Shown here one piece after another: positions 52,084 to 60,910 of a stretch of 64,000 nt of DNA (its first letter is position 1; every line of letters begins with the position of its first letter). The position numbers were made by a program, and so were the translations under genes. The notes under the pieces were generated by a model. It was not told the origin of the DNA. It did not search any database and saw only the letters and a list, made by a program, of their open reading frames with translations. The stretch comes from Haliscomenobacter sp. (lineage in GTDB: Bacteria; Bacteroidota; Bacteroidia; Chitinophagales; Saprospiraceae), in NCBI GenBank assembly GCA_016707205.1, contig JADJHZ010000001.1:1-64000 (forward strand), read 5' to 3'.

Positions 52084-52638
52084 ATGGCTTTCCGAATTTA
52101 CACCAAAACCGGCGATGCCGGGGAAACTTCTCTTTTTGGGGGCCGACGCCTTCCCAAGGACCATCTTCGCATTGAAGCTTATGGTACGGTAGACGAATTG
52201 AATTCATTCCTTGGATTGGTATCGGACGGATTAGAAGAGGAGACCAACCGCGTTTTGGTGCGCCAGATTCAAAGCCGGCTATTCGACCTGGGCGCCAGCC
52301 TGGCCTCCGATCCGGAAAAATTCACCCCGAGTCCCAGTTTGCGCGAATCGGACATTGCCAGCCTGGAGGAGGCAATTGACCGCATGGATGCTATTTTGCC
52401 CCCGCTTAAAAATTTTATTCTTCCCGGCGGGCATTTTGCGGTTTCGTATTGCCATTTGGCCCGATGCGTTTGCCGCAGGGCAGAACGCCTGGTCGTCGCC
52501 CTTGCCCGGACGGAGCCTGTCGATGAGATCGTTGTAAAATACCTCAATCGATTATCTGACTTTTTATTCGTTCTCGCCAGGTATCAGGGCCATGTGCTAG
52601 GGATACCGGAAGTGCTTTGGCAAGGCCGGACCGATTAG
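52084..52638 (+). CDS. cob(I)yrinic acid a,c-diamide adenosyltransferase, PduO type
   Basis: A 184-residue four-helix ATP:cob(I)alamin adenosyltransferase. Signature IYTKTGDAGETSLFGGRRLPKDHLRIEAYGTVDELNS (quoted parts: YTKTGDAGETSLFGG and AYGTVDELNSFLG) contains the ATP-binding residues; near the C-terminus CHLARCVCRRAERLVV and YLNRLSDFLFVLAR carry the conserved Arg/Glu and Asp/Phe sites. It makes adenosylcobalamin, cofactor of methylmalonyl-CoA mutase and some ribonucleotide reductases; none of those are in the window. Confidence 0.95.
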   Translation: MAFRIYTKTGDAGETSLFGGRRLPKDHLRIEAYGTVDELNSFLGLVSDGLEEETNRVLVRQIQSRLFDLGASLASDPEKFTPSPSLRESDIASLEEAIDRMDAILPPLKNFILPGGHFAVSYCHLARCVCRRAERLVVALARTEPVDEIVVKYLNRLSDFLFVLARYQGHVLGIPEVLWQGRTD

Positions 52639-52663
52639 CCTGCCGGAATTCGGTAATCCGGAT

Positions 52664-52671
52664 TATCTTTG
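52664..52671 (+). promoter_or_regulatory. -7 box directly before the 7TM-HD gene
   Basis: TATCTTTG (exact TAnnTTTG) ends 4 bases before the ATG at 52676. The transcript would start at or next to the start codon, as proposed for guaA. Confidence 0.55.
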
Positions 52672-52675
52672 CGGT

Positions 52676-54769
52676 ATGGCCGCGTGGAAGTCAAATTGGG
52701 ACCGTATTCCGGTGTTTGTTAACTATGCCTTGATCCTGGCCGTGGTGGCCTTGATCGCTTCTTTTTTTCCGGATAAACTGCGCTTCAAATACGTCTATGA
52801 GCTAGGAAAAGCGTGGCCTTACGAGGATTTGTATGCGCCTTTTGATTTTGCAGTTCCCAAAGACCCGGATGCGTACCAGCAAGAAGTAGATCGGCTCCGG
52901 CAACAATCGCCTCCGTTGTATAAACGCCTGGACTCGCTGGAGTCCAGCCGGATCCGGGCGTTTGAATCCGCCTTTAGACGCCAGATTGCCAGCCTCGAAC
53001 CCAGCCAGTTCCCCGACGTCCAACGCCATCCCGACCGATATCTTGGTTATGGCCGCGCATTTCTGGAATCCCTGTTTGCAAGGGGTGTTATCGAGTGGCG
53101 CCTGAAATCTCCCACCGAAAATATACCGGAATCGATTGAGATTGTGGCAGGGAATACGTCCAGAACAGTAGGTTCGCAAAGCCTTTTGACGGTCGGACAA
53201 GCCAAAAATAGCATGGGAGATTCCCTTCCCTACAGCAAATTGGCGGAACCCGATTTTCTCCTGCCTCTGCTTGCAGATGCCGTCAAGGCTAATTTGGTTT
53301 ATGACCAAAAATTAAATCTGCAATTCCGGGAAAAGCTGCTTGAAGCCGTATCGCCCTATCAGGGCATGGTCCAGAAAAACGAGTTGATCATCCAACGCGG
53401 GGCCCCAATAACCAAAAGCGTTTTTCATACATTGGAAGGGTTTCGGGAGCAATACCTGCTTGGCATACAGCAGCAAAAATCCAGAGCGTACCTGTTTGCC
53501 GGCTACCTGATCCTAACCTTGCTGGTCGTCGGAGTCCTCATTCTTTACTTGCGGTATACGCATTCTTTCCTTTTCTACCGGTTAAATCACCTGCTGTTTA
53601 TCCTTATCTGGCCATTGGCATTTGGGTATTTTTCCTATTTGATCCGGGAAGAGAGCATTTTAAGTCCGTACATCCTTCCTTTGGCAATTGTGCCCATGGT
53701 GATGAAAAATTTTTACGACAACCGGATCGCGCTATATGTTCATCTGGTGGTCGTCATGATCTCCAGTTTGCTCTCTTCTATGGGATTTACGTTTATTTTC
53801 CTTCAGTTGCTGGTAGGAATTGTGGTGGTGATCGTTAAACTGGATACCAACAACTGGACCCGGTTCTTTTATACGGTTGGCCTTATCCTGACGGTATATT
53901 GCCTGGCTTATTTTGCTATTTCCCTGACGGAGGAGGGGGGGATTCAAACCATGGACTGGGCTTCCTTCTCCTGGTTGTTCGCAAACAGCTTTCTTATTTT
54001 GCTGGCTTTTCCCCTTACTTCCCTTTTTGAGCGGATCTTCGGGTTTACCTCGGTGTTGCGCCTTGTTGAACTATCAGATACTAACCTGCCCCTGATACAG
54101 CTTTTGGCCGCCAAAGCCCCCGGAACCTACCAGCATTCCTTGCAGGTAGCTAATCTGGCTGAGGCGGCGGCCAGGGCGATTGGCGCGGATCATCTGCTCG
54201 TCAAGGTGGGCGCCTTATACCACGATATGGGCAAAACCAAACACCCGGAATTGTTCATTGAAAACCAGAACGGGGAAAACCCCCATCATAGCCTACCCAG
54301 CGAAGAAAGCGCCCGGTTGATTATTGAACACGTCGCAGAGGGCGTGTCGATGGCGAGAAAGAACGGCTTACCCCGAATCATAGCCGATTTCATGCTCACC
54401 CACCACGGAACCACCCGGACGGAATTTTTCTATCAAAAATTTCTTCAGGAACATGGCGACGCTGGGGCGGAGCAAGATAAAATTTTTCGTTATCCTGGGC
54501 CAAGACCCGTGAGTAAAGAAGCGACCATCCTGATGCTGGCGGATACGATAGAAGCGGCCTGTAAAAGCCTGAAGAACCCTTCCGTCCAGGAGATCGACGA
54601 AATGGTGGAACGCCTGGTGGCTTCGAAAGCCGCCCAAGGACAGTTTGAGGAGTCCATGCTTTCCTTTGGCGAACTGTCTACGTGCAAACAGGTGTTCAGA
54701 CAACTGCTCCGTTCGATTTACCACGCCCGGGTGGAATATCCAAAGGAAACCAATTCCGCTCCTCAATAG
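52676..54769 (+). CDS. 7TM-HD receptor-type phosphodiesterase (HDIG domain, PgpH-like)
   Basis: A 697-residue membrane protein. One N-terminal helix, a large extracytoplasmic 7TM-7TMR_HDED domain (about 45-270), seven helices (about 275-460) and a cytoplasmic HD domain: the metal motif HSLQVANLAEAAARAIGADH and ALYHDMGKTKHPELF (HD), the ITDFM-like IIADFMLTHHGTTRTEFFY and the final LMLADTIEAACKSL. In Listeria PgpH hydrolyses the second messenger c-di-AMP; the same reaction is likely here. It follows the PduO-type gene after 37 bases, with its own -7 box. Confidence 0.93.
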   Translation: MAAWKSNWDRIPVFVNYALILAVVALIASFFPDKLRFKYVYELGKAWPYEDLYAPFDFAVPKDPDAYQQEVDRLRQQSPPLYKRLDSLESSRIRAFESAFRRQIASLEPSQFPDVQRHPDRYLGYGRAFLESLFARGVIEWRLKSPTENIPESIEIVAGNTSRTVGSQSLLTVGQAKNSMGDSLPYSKLAEPDFLLPLLADAVKANLVYDQKLNLQFREKLLEAVSPYQGMVQKNELIIQRGAPITKSVFHTLEGFREQYLLGIQQQKSRAYLFAGYLILTLLVVGVLILYLRYTHSFLFYRLNHLLFILIWPLAFGYFSYLIREESILSPYILPLAIVPMVMKNFYDNRIALYVHLVVVMISSLLSSMGFTFIFLQLLVGIVVVIVKLDTNNWTRFFYTVGLILTVYCLAYFAISLTEEGGIQTMDWASFSWLFANSFLILLAFPLTSLFERIFGFTSVLRLVELSDTNLPLIQLLAAKAPGTYQHSLQVANLAEAAARAIGADHLLVKVGALYHDMGKTKHPELFIENQNGENPHHSLPSEESARLIIEHVAEGVSMARKNGLPRIIADFMLTHHGTTRTEFFYQKFLQEHGDAGAEQDKIFRYPGPRPVSKEATILMLADTIEAACKSLKNPSVQEIDEMVERLVASKAAQGQFEESMLSFGELSTCKQVFRQLLRSIYHARVEYPKETNSAPQ

Positions 54770-54788
54770 GCGATTGGTTGTAGCGAAA

Positions 54789-55364
54789 TCAGGCCTTTCT
54801 TAGAGCGAGCCCTGGAGCAAATTTGCTGATCAAGCCGTAGGAACCAAAAAGGATGGCGCAGTAAAAGAGGTCGCCCATAAGGGTGTTCCAGAAAAAGGGA
54901 ATACCGGCCAGATATGCGGCGCTGAGCCCTCCTATATTTTTCGGGTATAACGGGTCGATTAGCCAGGACCCGAAATTGGTCGCAAGAAAGAAAACCAAGG
55001 ATGCGCCCGCCGAAACAGCGCCCAAGCGGAGCGGGGTCACCGATTTCAATGCGCTTATTCCCAGTACGACGATGAGGAGAAATCCAACATAAACGGCCAG
55101 GCTGTTATACCAAACAAACCCATCGTAAAACTGGGGAAAGGCTTTCGCGTAAATCAGATTATTCAACACCAGATCGCTAATCCAAAGCGCTGCGAAAGGA
55201 ACCGCAAAAGCGAGGGCTCGTCTTTGAAAAAAAGCGGCTCCAAAAAGAGCAATGGCGCCCAGAGGCGTAAAATTAGGTGGATGGGGAATAAACCGGCTCA
55301 TCGCGGCGAGGAAAACCAAACCGGTAAGGATGCTGGCGTGAACAGGCAATTTAAAATGCTTCAT
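54789..55364 (-). CDS. DUF6580 family membrane protein
   Basis: About 191 residues starting at ATG 55364 (MKHFKLPVHASILTGLV); a longer version to 55388 would begin inside the -7 box at 55386-55393. It has five to six membrane helices. Motifs FIPHPPNFTPLGAIALFGAAFF, PFAALWISDLVLNN and LATNFGSWLIDPLYPK are characteristic of the family, which resembles ECF-type S components and is annotated as putative transport protein. The substrate is unknown. It converges on the 7TM-HD gene. Confidence 0.87.
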   Translation of the reverse strand: MKHFKLPVHASILTGLVFLAAMSRFIPHPPNFTPLGAIALFGAAFFQRRALAFAVPFAALWISDLVLNNLIYAKAFPQFYDGFVWYNSLAVYVGFLLIVVLGISALKSVTPLRLGAVSAGASLVFFLATNFGSWLIDPLYPKNIGGLSAAYLAGIPFFWNTLMGDLFYCAILFGSYGLISKFAPGLALRKA

Positions 55365-55385
55365 GGTGCTTTTATTGATCAGGTG

Positions 55386-55393
55386 CAAAAATA
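55386..55393 (-). promoter_or_regulatory. -7 box for the DUF6580 gene
   Basis: The minus strand reads TATTTTTG (exact TAnnTTTG), 21 bases before the chosen start. Confidence 0.45.
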
Positions 55394-55435
55394 ACCCAAT
55401 TGTGGGAGAAAACCCAAATTACCCCTAAAATGGCT

Positions 55436-55443
55436 TACCTTTG
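55436..55443 (+). promoter_or_regulatory. -7 box for the M1 peptidase gene
   Basis: TACCTTTG (exact TAnnTTTG), 23 bases before the ATG at 55467; it is back to back with the minus-strand box at 55386. Confidence 0.45.
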
Positions 55444-55466
55444 CTGCATTTCAAAAAAAATATCTT

Positions 55467-57317
55467 ATGCGTTCGGTGAAAATACTTTTGGTGCTTGGCG
55501 CCGTCTTTATTGGAGTTACCCTCTCTGCTCAACCCGACCGGTGGCAACAGCGGGTTCAATACAAAATGGACGTTGATTTTGATGCCTCCAGCCACCAATA
55601 TCAAGGCAATCAACATCTTACTTATTTTAACAACTCTCCGGACACGCTCTACAAGGTGTTTTATCACTTATATTTCAATGCGTTTCAGCCCGGGAGCATG
55701 ATGGACGTTCGGTCAAGAACGATTTCCGATCCCGACCGCCGCGTCAGGGACCGGATTTTTAACCTGAAGCCTGACGAAACCGGGTTTATGAAAGTACATT
55801 CTTTGAAGCAAAATGGTTCGCCCGTTTCGTTCGAAACCGTGGAAACTATTCTGGAGGTGTCCCTTGCCAAGCCGATTCTTCCTGGGCAGAAAGCCATTTT
55901 TGAAATGGAGTTTCAGGGCCAGGTTCCCATTCAAATCCGGCGCTCCGGCCGGAATAACCGCGAAGGGATTGCTTATTCCATGGCCCAATGGTACCCCAAA
56001 ATGTGCGAATACGACTATCAGGGCTGGCATGCCAACCCCTATATCGCCAGGGAGTTTTATGGCGTTTGGGGGGATTTTGAGGTCGCTATTCATTTGGACA
56101 AAAAATACGTCATCGGCGCTACCGGGTATCTTCAGAATCCGGAAGCGGTGGGACACGGGTATGAATCTGCCGGAATGAAAATGAAACTTCCCAAAGGGGA
56201 CAAGCTAACCTGGAGGTTCTACGCACCGAATGTACACGACTTTGTTTGGGCAGCCGATCCGGAATATTCTCATACGACGCTGGTTCGCAAAGACGGGCTG
56301 GCGCTTCATTTTTTCTTTCAAAAAAATGAGAAAACCGAAAAAACATGGGCGGCTTTGCCCGGTATTATGGACCGCGTGTTTGACTATGTCAACCAGCGCT
56401 TTGGGCAATACCAATTCAAAAAGTACTCCTTTATCCAGGGCGGAGACGGCGGGATGGAATATCCAATGGCTAGCTTTAATCCTTGGCGAAGGGAACCTGA
56501 GCGGACTGGTGGGGTCTCTGTTCACGAACTGATGCATTCGTGGTACCAGATGATGCTGGGGACTAACGAAAGCCTGTATTCCTGGATGGATGAAGGGTTT
56601 ACCGACTATGCCACCGACGAGATCATGAATTTCCTCAAAAAGGAAGGATTGATCCCCGGTGAGGTGGAAGCGTTTCCCTGGTCGGGTAATTACAGCGCCT
56701 ATGTCGCCCTGGCAAAAAGCGGGTTGGAAGAACCCCTCACGACGCACGCCGATCATTTCAATACCAACCGGGCTTATGGTACCGGATCGTATAGCAAAGG
56801 CTCCGTGTTCTTAAAGCAATTGGAGTATGTTGTTGGAAAACAAGCATTTGAACAGGGTTTGCTCAAGTATTTTTATACCTGGAAAATGAAACATCCCAAT
56901 GCCAACGATTTTATCCGGATCATGGAAAAAGCCTCCGGACTGGAATTGGATTGGTATAAAGAATATTTCGTTCATACGACGGCTACGATCGACTATGGCG
57001 TCAAGTCGGTAGAAGAATCCGGTGGCAAGACGTTGGTCACCCTCGAGCGCGCCGGCCGGATGCCCATGCCCCTGGATGTGGTCATTACCTATTCCGATGG
57101 AAGCAAGGAGGTGGTTAATATTCCGATGCAAATCATGCGGGGTAATAAACCGCAAGAGGAGGCAGGCGTTACTTTCCGGGTCGCCGCAGATTGGCCCTGG
57201 GTCAATCCTGTCTATTCGCTTGCGCTTCCTGTGGTCAAAAGCCAGATCGCGCGGATTGAAATCGATCCGTCGCTTCGCATGGCGGATATCAACCGGGCAA
57301 ACAACCTGTTTGAATAA
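55467..57317 (+). CDS. M1 family metallopeptidase
   Basis: A 616-residue exported aminopeptidase-like enzyme. Signal peptide MRSVKILLVLGAVFIGVTLSAQ; N-terminal beta domain with the family's DASSHQYQGNQHLTYFNNSPDTL stretch (seen as YQGNQHLTYFNNSP); the GGDGGMEYPMAS motif (exopeptidase GxMEN-like); and the zinc site VHELMHSWYQ with the third ligand in WMDEGFTDYATDEI. A catalytic Tyr is likely in NRAYGTGSYSKGSVFL. It would act in the periplasm or outside the cell. A single-gene unit upstream of the glycosyltransferase cluster, 29 bases from the next start. Confidence 0.93.
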   Translation: MRSVKILLVLGAVFIGVTLSAQPDRWQQRVQYKMDVDFDASSHQYQGNQHLTYFNNSPDTLYKVFYHLYFNAFQPGSMMDVRSRTISDPDRRVRDRIFNLKPDETGFMKVHSLKQNGSPVSFETVETILEVSLAKPILPGQKAIFEMEFQGQVPIQIRRSGRNNREGIAYSMAQWYPKMCEYDYQGWHANPYIAREFYGVWGDFEVAIHLDKKYVIGATGYLQNPEAVGHGYESAGMKMKLPKGDKLTWRFYAPNVHDFVWAADPEYSHTTLVRKDGLALHFFFQKNEKTEKTWAALPGIMDRVFDYVNQRFGQYQFKKYSFIQGGDGGMEYPMASFNPWRREPERTGGVSVHELMHSWYQMMLGTNESLYSWMDEGFTDYATDEIMNFLKKEGLIPGEVEAFPWSGNYSAYVALAKSGLEEPLTTHADHFNTNRAYGTGSYSKGSVFLKQLEYVVGKQAFEQGLLKYFYTWKMKHPNANDFIRIMEKASGLELDWYKEYFVHTTATIDYGVKSVEESGGKTLVTLERAGRMPMPLDVVITYSDGSKEVVNIPMQIMRGNKPQEEAGVTFRVAADWPWVNPVYSLALPVVKSQIARIEIDPSLRMADINRANNLFE

Positions 57318-57346
57318 ATGCCGATGTGCCGGATAAGGGCTTTGGT

Positions 57347-58561
57347 ATGAAGGTATTGCAGCTAACCAAAAAATTTCCCTTTCCTGTCAAAGACGGGGAA
57401 ACGGTAGCTATTCATGCGATTAGCAAGCCTTTAACCGGTTTGGGAGCGCAGGTTTGCCTGCTGGCCATGAATACGTCCAAACACCCATTCCGCCCGGAGA
57501 GGGAAGGGGAGTGGCCGGCAGGATTGTCCCATTACCGGGAAATCAGGAAGGTAGCGGTGGATAACGAAATCCGCCTGGTAGATGCCTTTTGCAATCTGTT
57601 TTCAACTACATCCTACCACATTTCGAGGTTTTACTCCAGGGACTACGCCGAGGCTTTGGCGGGCTGGCTTCGCGAAGAAACGTTTGATATCGTTCATTTG
57701 GAAACCCTTTACCTCGCCTCCTATATCCCGGTTGTCCGGGCCAACAGCAAGGCCCGAATCGTCATGCGGGCGCATAATGTAGAATCCGAAATATGGGAAC
57801 GCATTGCCGCACACCTTCCCTTTGGCCCCAAACGAGGGTACTTGCGCTACCTTACCGCGAAACTGGATACCTTTGAGCGGGCCATGCTCGGGCAGTACGA
57901 CCTTCTTGTTGCGATAACCGAGCGGGATCTGGATACCTTCCATTGCATGGGGTTCAACGGCAGGGGATTGGCGCTTCCGGTAGGTTTTGAATGGAAGCCG
58001 TGCCCACCGCCTGCCGAATCGGACAGGAGCGCGTTTTCCATTGGGTTTATTGGTTCGCTGGATTGGGCGCCCAACCTGGAAGGCCTTCAATGGTTCCTAA
58101 AAGAGGTTTGGCCAAAGGTTCGCTTTGCGCTGCCTGAACTCACCCTTGAAGTGGCAGGCCGAAATATGCCGGAATGGCTGTTGGCAGCCCGAATTCCAGG
58201 CGTTTGCGCGATAGGGGAGGCGCCCGATGCGCAGGCCTTCATGTGCGGCCACCAGGTAATGCTTGCCCCCTTGCTGTCGGGAGGAGGCATTCGGGTGAAA
58301 ATCCTGGAAGGAATGGCCTTGGGGAAAGTCGTTTTAAGTACCTCGATGGGCTTGGAAGGCATTCCGGCCCGGGATAGGGAACATGTGCTGGTTGCCGATG
58401 ATCCAGACCAGTTTGTGGAGCAATTGCGTTTTGCGTTTCATAATCAGAAAGAATTATCGGAAATTGGCGTCCGTGCTCAGGCGCTCGTTGCAGCGGATTT
58501 TGGAATGCATACGCTGGCAAACCGCCTTCTTGAAGTCTATCGAGATATTTTGCTGCTGTAA
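57347..58561 (+). CDS. glycosyltransferase family 4-like protein
   Basis: About 404 residues from ATG 57347 (MKVLQLTKKFPFPVKDGE); the frame extends to 57326. GT-B fold: N-terminal acceptor domain with DIVHLETLYLASYI and MRAHNVESEIWERI, then the donor domain with FIGSLDWAPNLEGLQWFL and APLLSGGGIRVKILEGMALGKVVLST (the glutamate-containing E-x7-E-like region). It transfers a sugar from a nucleotide donor, probably for a surface glycan. Operon with the next two genes: 9 bases to the GT2 gene. Confidence 0.93.
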   Translation: MKVLQLTKKFPFPVKDGETVAIHAISKPLTGLGAQVCLLAMNTSKHPFRPEREGEWPAGLSHYREIRKVAVDNEIRLVDAFCNLFSTTSYHISRFYSRDYAEALAGWLREETFDIVHLETLYLASYIPVVRANSKARIVMRAHNVESEIWERIAAHLPFGPKRGYLRYLTAKLDTFERAMLGQYDLLVAITERDLDTFHCMGFNGRGLALPVGFEWKPCPPPAESDRSAFSIGFIGSLDWAPNLEGLQWFLKEVWPKVRFALPELTLEVAGRNMPEWLLAARIPGVCAIGEAPDAQAFMCGHQVMLAPLLSGGGIRVKILEGMALGKVVLSTSMGLEGIPARDREHVLVADDPDQFVEQLRFAFHNQKELSEIGVRAQALVAADFGMHTLANRLLEVYRDILLL

Positions 58562-58570
58562 CGGTAATTT

Positions 58571-59785
58571 ATGGAGTTTTTTTGGATTTTTTTGCATATT
58601 CTGAGCTGGGGAAGTTTGGCGGGAGTACTTCATACCTACGTCCTTTATCCCTTGATCCTTCGGAGCCTGGCTTCCGGAATGACTTCGCATGAGCCGGCGT
58701 ACAAACCGGAAGAAAGGTCCCTTTTGCCCAGGGTTTCCATCTTGATGTCTGCCTTTAACGAAGCGCGCGTTCTCCCGGAAAAGCTGGAAAGCCTGGACCG
58801 TTTGGATTATCCTTTCGAAAAAATGACCCTTTACGCCGGGTCTGATCATTCCTCGGACGGAACGGACCAGATTTTGGAGGCTTTTGAATCCAGCCGCCCC
58901 TGGGCCGTTTTTGTTCCTTTTACAGAACGGCAGGGAAAGCCTGCGATCATCAACCAGCTTGCCGCCAGGGCCATTCGGGATCACGGGGCAGGACAGGGGC
59001 ATCTCCTTTTAATCACCGATGCCAATATAATACTCCATCCGATGGCGTTATTTCACTTGGCCCGGCACTTTTGCGATCCGCAGATTGGGGTAGTCGACAG
59101 CCATATTCTTCCATACGGGTTAAAGGAGGAGGGCATTTCCAAAGCAGAGCAGCGCTACCTTTCCACCGAAGTGCGGCTAAAGCATTGGGAAGGTCTCCTG
59201 TGGGGGGCGATGATTGGTCCGTTTGGAGGCTGTTATGCGCTTCGCTCGGATTATTTTAATCCTGCGCCCGCTAATTTTTTGGTCGACGATTTCTACCTTA
59301 CCATGAAGGTCTTGGAGGCCGGGGGCAAGGCCGTCAACGACCTGGAGGCGGTCTGTTATGAAGGCGCCACGCACGCCGTGGAAGTGGAGTTCAGGCGAAA
59401 AAAGCGGATTGGCGCCGGAAACTTCCAGAACATGAAGGTTTTCCGAAAGTTGTGGTGGCCGCCTTTTACCGGACCTCGATTTGCCTTTTTTTCTCACAAA
59501 GTGCTGCGATGGATCACGCCTCATTTGGTTCTTACCGGTAGTCTGTCTGTTGCGCTATTGGCTTTCGCAGGGAACCAATTCTATCAGATATTGTTGGTTG
59601 TGCTGGGAGTAGGCATGTTTCTTCTCCCGCTACTGGATGTACTTTTAGTCCGGATGGGGGTTCAGGTGTTGATCCTGAGAGGGATACGATATTTTTGGAT
59701 GATGAACCTGGCCCTTTTTTCCGGATGGATCTATTACTTAAAAGGAATACGCACCAATGTTTGGCAACCTACCCAAAGAAACTGA
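58571..59785 (+). CDS. glycosyltransferase family 2, membrane
   Basis: A 404-residue protein. An N-terminal helix, then a GT-A domain: VSILMSAFNEARVLPEKLESL, SDHSSDGTD, LLLITDANIILHP (donor metal site), GPFGGCYALRSDYF, the acid in DDFYLTMKVLEAGG, and RRKKRIGAGNFQN (like the QxxRW motif). Three C-terminal membrane helices follow (VLTGSLSVALLAF, ILLVVLGVGMFLLPLLD, RYFWMMNLALFSGWIYYLKG). It resembles membrane glycosyltransferases that build polysaccharides. The 3' end overlaps ribBA by 29 bases. Confidence 0.93.
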   Translation: MEFFWIFLHILSWGSLAGVLHTYVLYPLILRSLASGMTSHEPAYKPEERSLLPRVSILMSAFNEARVLPEKLESLDRLDYPFEKMTLYAGSDHSSDGTDQILEAFESSRPWAVFVPFTERQGKPAIINQLAARAIRDHGAGQGHLLLITDANIILHPMALFHLARHFCDPQIGVVDSHILPYGLKEEGISKAEQRYLSTEVRLKHWEGLLWGAMIGPFGGCYALRSDYFNPAPANFLVDDFYLTMKVLEAGGKAVNDLEAVCYEGATHAVEVEFRRKKRIGAGNFQNMKVFRKLWWPPFTGPRFAFFSHKVLRWITPHLVLTGSLSVALLAFAGNQFYQILLVVLGVGMFLLPLLDVLLVRMGVQVLILRGIRYFWMMNLALFSGWIYYLKGIRTNVWQPTQRN

Positions 59786-60905
59786 AGGTATTCGCTTGAA
59801 TACGATTGAAGAAGCCCTGGAGGACATCCGCCAAGGCAAGGTCTTGATTGTCGTGGACGACGAGGATCGGGAGAATGAAGGGGATTTTATTTGCGCCGCC
59901 GAATGCGTGACCCCCGAGATTATTAATTTCATGGCTACCCATGGCCGGGGGCTGATTTGTGCCCCCATCGTGGAGAGCCGGGCCGATGAGTTGAACCTTC
60001 CCATGATGGTCTCTTCCAATACGGCCTTGCATGAAACGGCCTTTACGGTCTCCATAGACCTCATTGGCAACGAATGCACCACCGGGATTTCCGCCCATGA
60101 CCGTGCAGTCGGAATCCGGCATTTGGTCAATCCGGAAGCCAAGCCTGCAGATTATGCGCGGCCCGGGCATATTTTTCCGCTTCGGGCGAAGCAAGGCGGC
60201 GTTTTGCGCCGGACGGGCCATACGGAAGCGGCCATCGATCTGGCTCGTTTGGCTGGGTTTTATCCGGCCGGCGTTTTGGTGGAGATTCTCAACGATGACG
60301 GTACGATGGCCCGGCTTCCGCAACTCGTAGGCATTGCCGCCCGGTTTGATCTCAAAATCATCGCGATCAAAGATTTGGTCGCATACCGGATTCAAACCGA
60401 AAGCCTGATCCGCAGAGAATTGTGCGTCAAATTGCCCACTGCCTACGGGGAATTTGAGCTGATCGCCTATAGCCAGATCCCTACCGGCGACGTGCATTTA
60501 GCTATCCGAAAAGGGACCTGGAAGGAAACGGACCCTGTTTTGGTGCGGGTACATTCGGCTTCGGAAACTTCCGATTTATTAACCACGCTTTTTGAGGAAG
60601 ACTCCGTCAACTTGAAGCGAGCCATCGAAATGATCGCCGCAGAGGGCAAAGGGGTGGTGTTGATTATGCGGCATGGGGAAAAGGACGATTACGCATTGCT
60701 GGAAAAGCTCCGGATGTTGCAAAAAAACAATCAGGAAGGCGCCAAGGCATTAAAACCGGAGATGAGCCAACGGGATTTTGGAGTTGGAGCCCAAATTTTG
60801 AGGGACTTGGGCGTGAAGCAAATGCGGCTGATTACCAACAGCCCCAAAAAACGCATTGGATTGACCGGTTACGGACTGGAAGTCATCGACAACATCCCTT
60901 TTTAA
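59757..60905 (+). CDS. ribBA: RibBA: DHBP synthase with degenerate GTP cyclohydrolase II domain
   Basis: A 382-residue protein. The N-terminal RibB domain (about 15-215) is complete: VVDDEDRENEGDF (metal), MATHGRGLICAPI, CTTGISAHDRA, ARPGHIFPLRAKQGGVLRRTGHTEAAIDL. The C-terminal RibA-like domain (about 225-382) has lost the zinc cysteines: where RVHSECLTGDxxxxxRCDCG is expected the sequence is RVHSASETSDLLTTLFEED. The nucleotide part is also altered (MRHGEKDDYALL in place of a RxxGRG motif). So it should make DHBP for riboflavin, but GTP cyclohydrolase II activity is doubtful. It starts inside the GT2 gene. Confidence 0.9.
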   Translation: MFGNLPKETEGIRLNTIEEALEDIRQGKVLIVVDDEDRENEGDFICAAECVTPEIINFMATHGRGLICAPIVESRADELNLPMMVSSNTALHETAFTVSIDLIGNECTTGISAHDRAVGIRHLVNPEAKPADYARPGHIFPLRAKQGGVLRRTGHTEAAIDLARLAGFYPAGVLVEILNDDGTMARLPQLVGIAARFDLKIIAIKDLVAYRIQTESLIRRELCVKLPTAYGEFELIAYSQIPTGDVHLAIRKGTWKETDPVLVRVHSASETSDLLTTLFEEDSVNLKRAIEMIAAEGKGVVLIMRHGEKDDYALLEKLRMLQKNNQEGAKALKPEMSQRDFGVGAQILRDLGVKQMRLITNSPKKRIGLTGYGLEVIDNIPF

Positions 60906-60910
60906 AGGCC

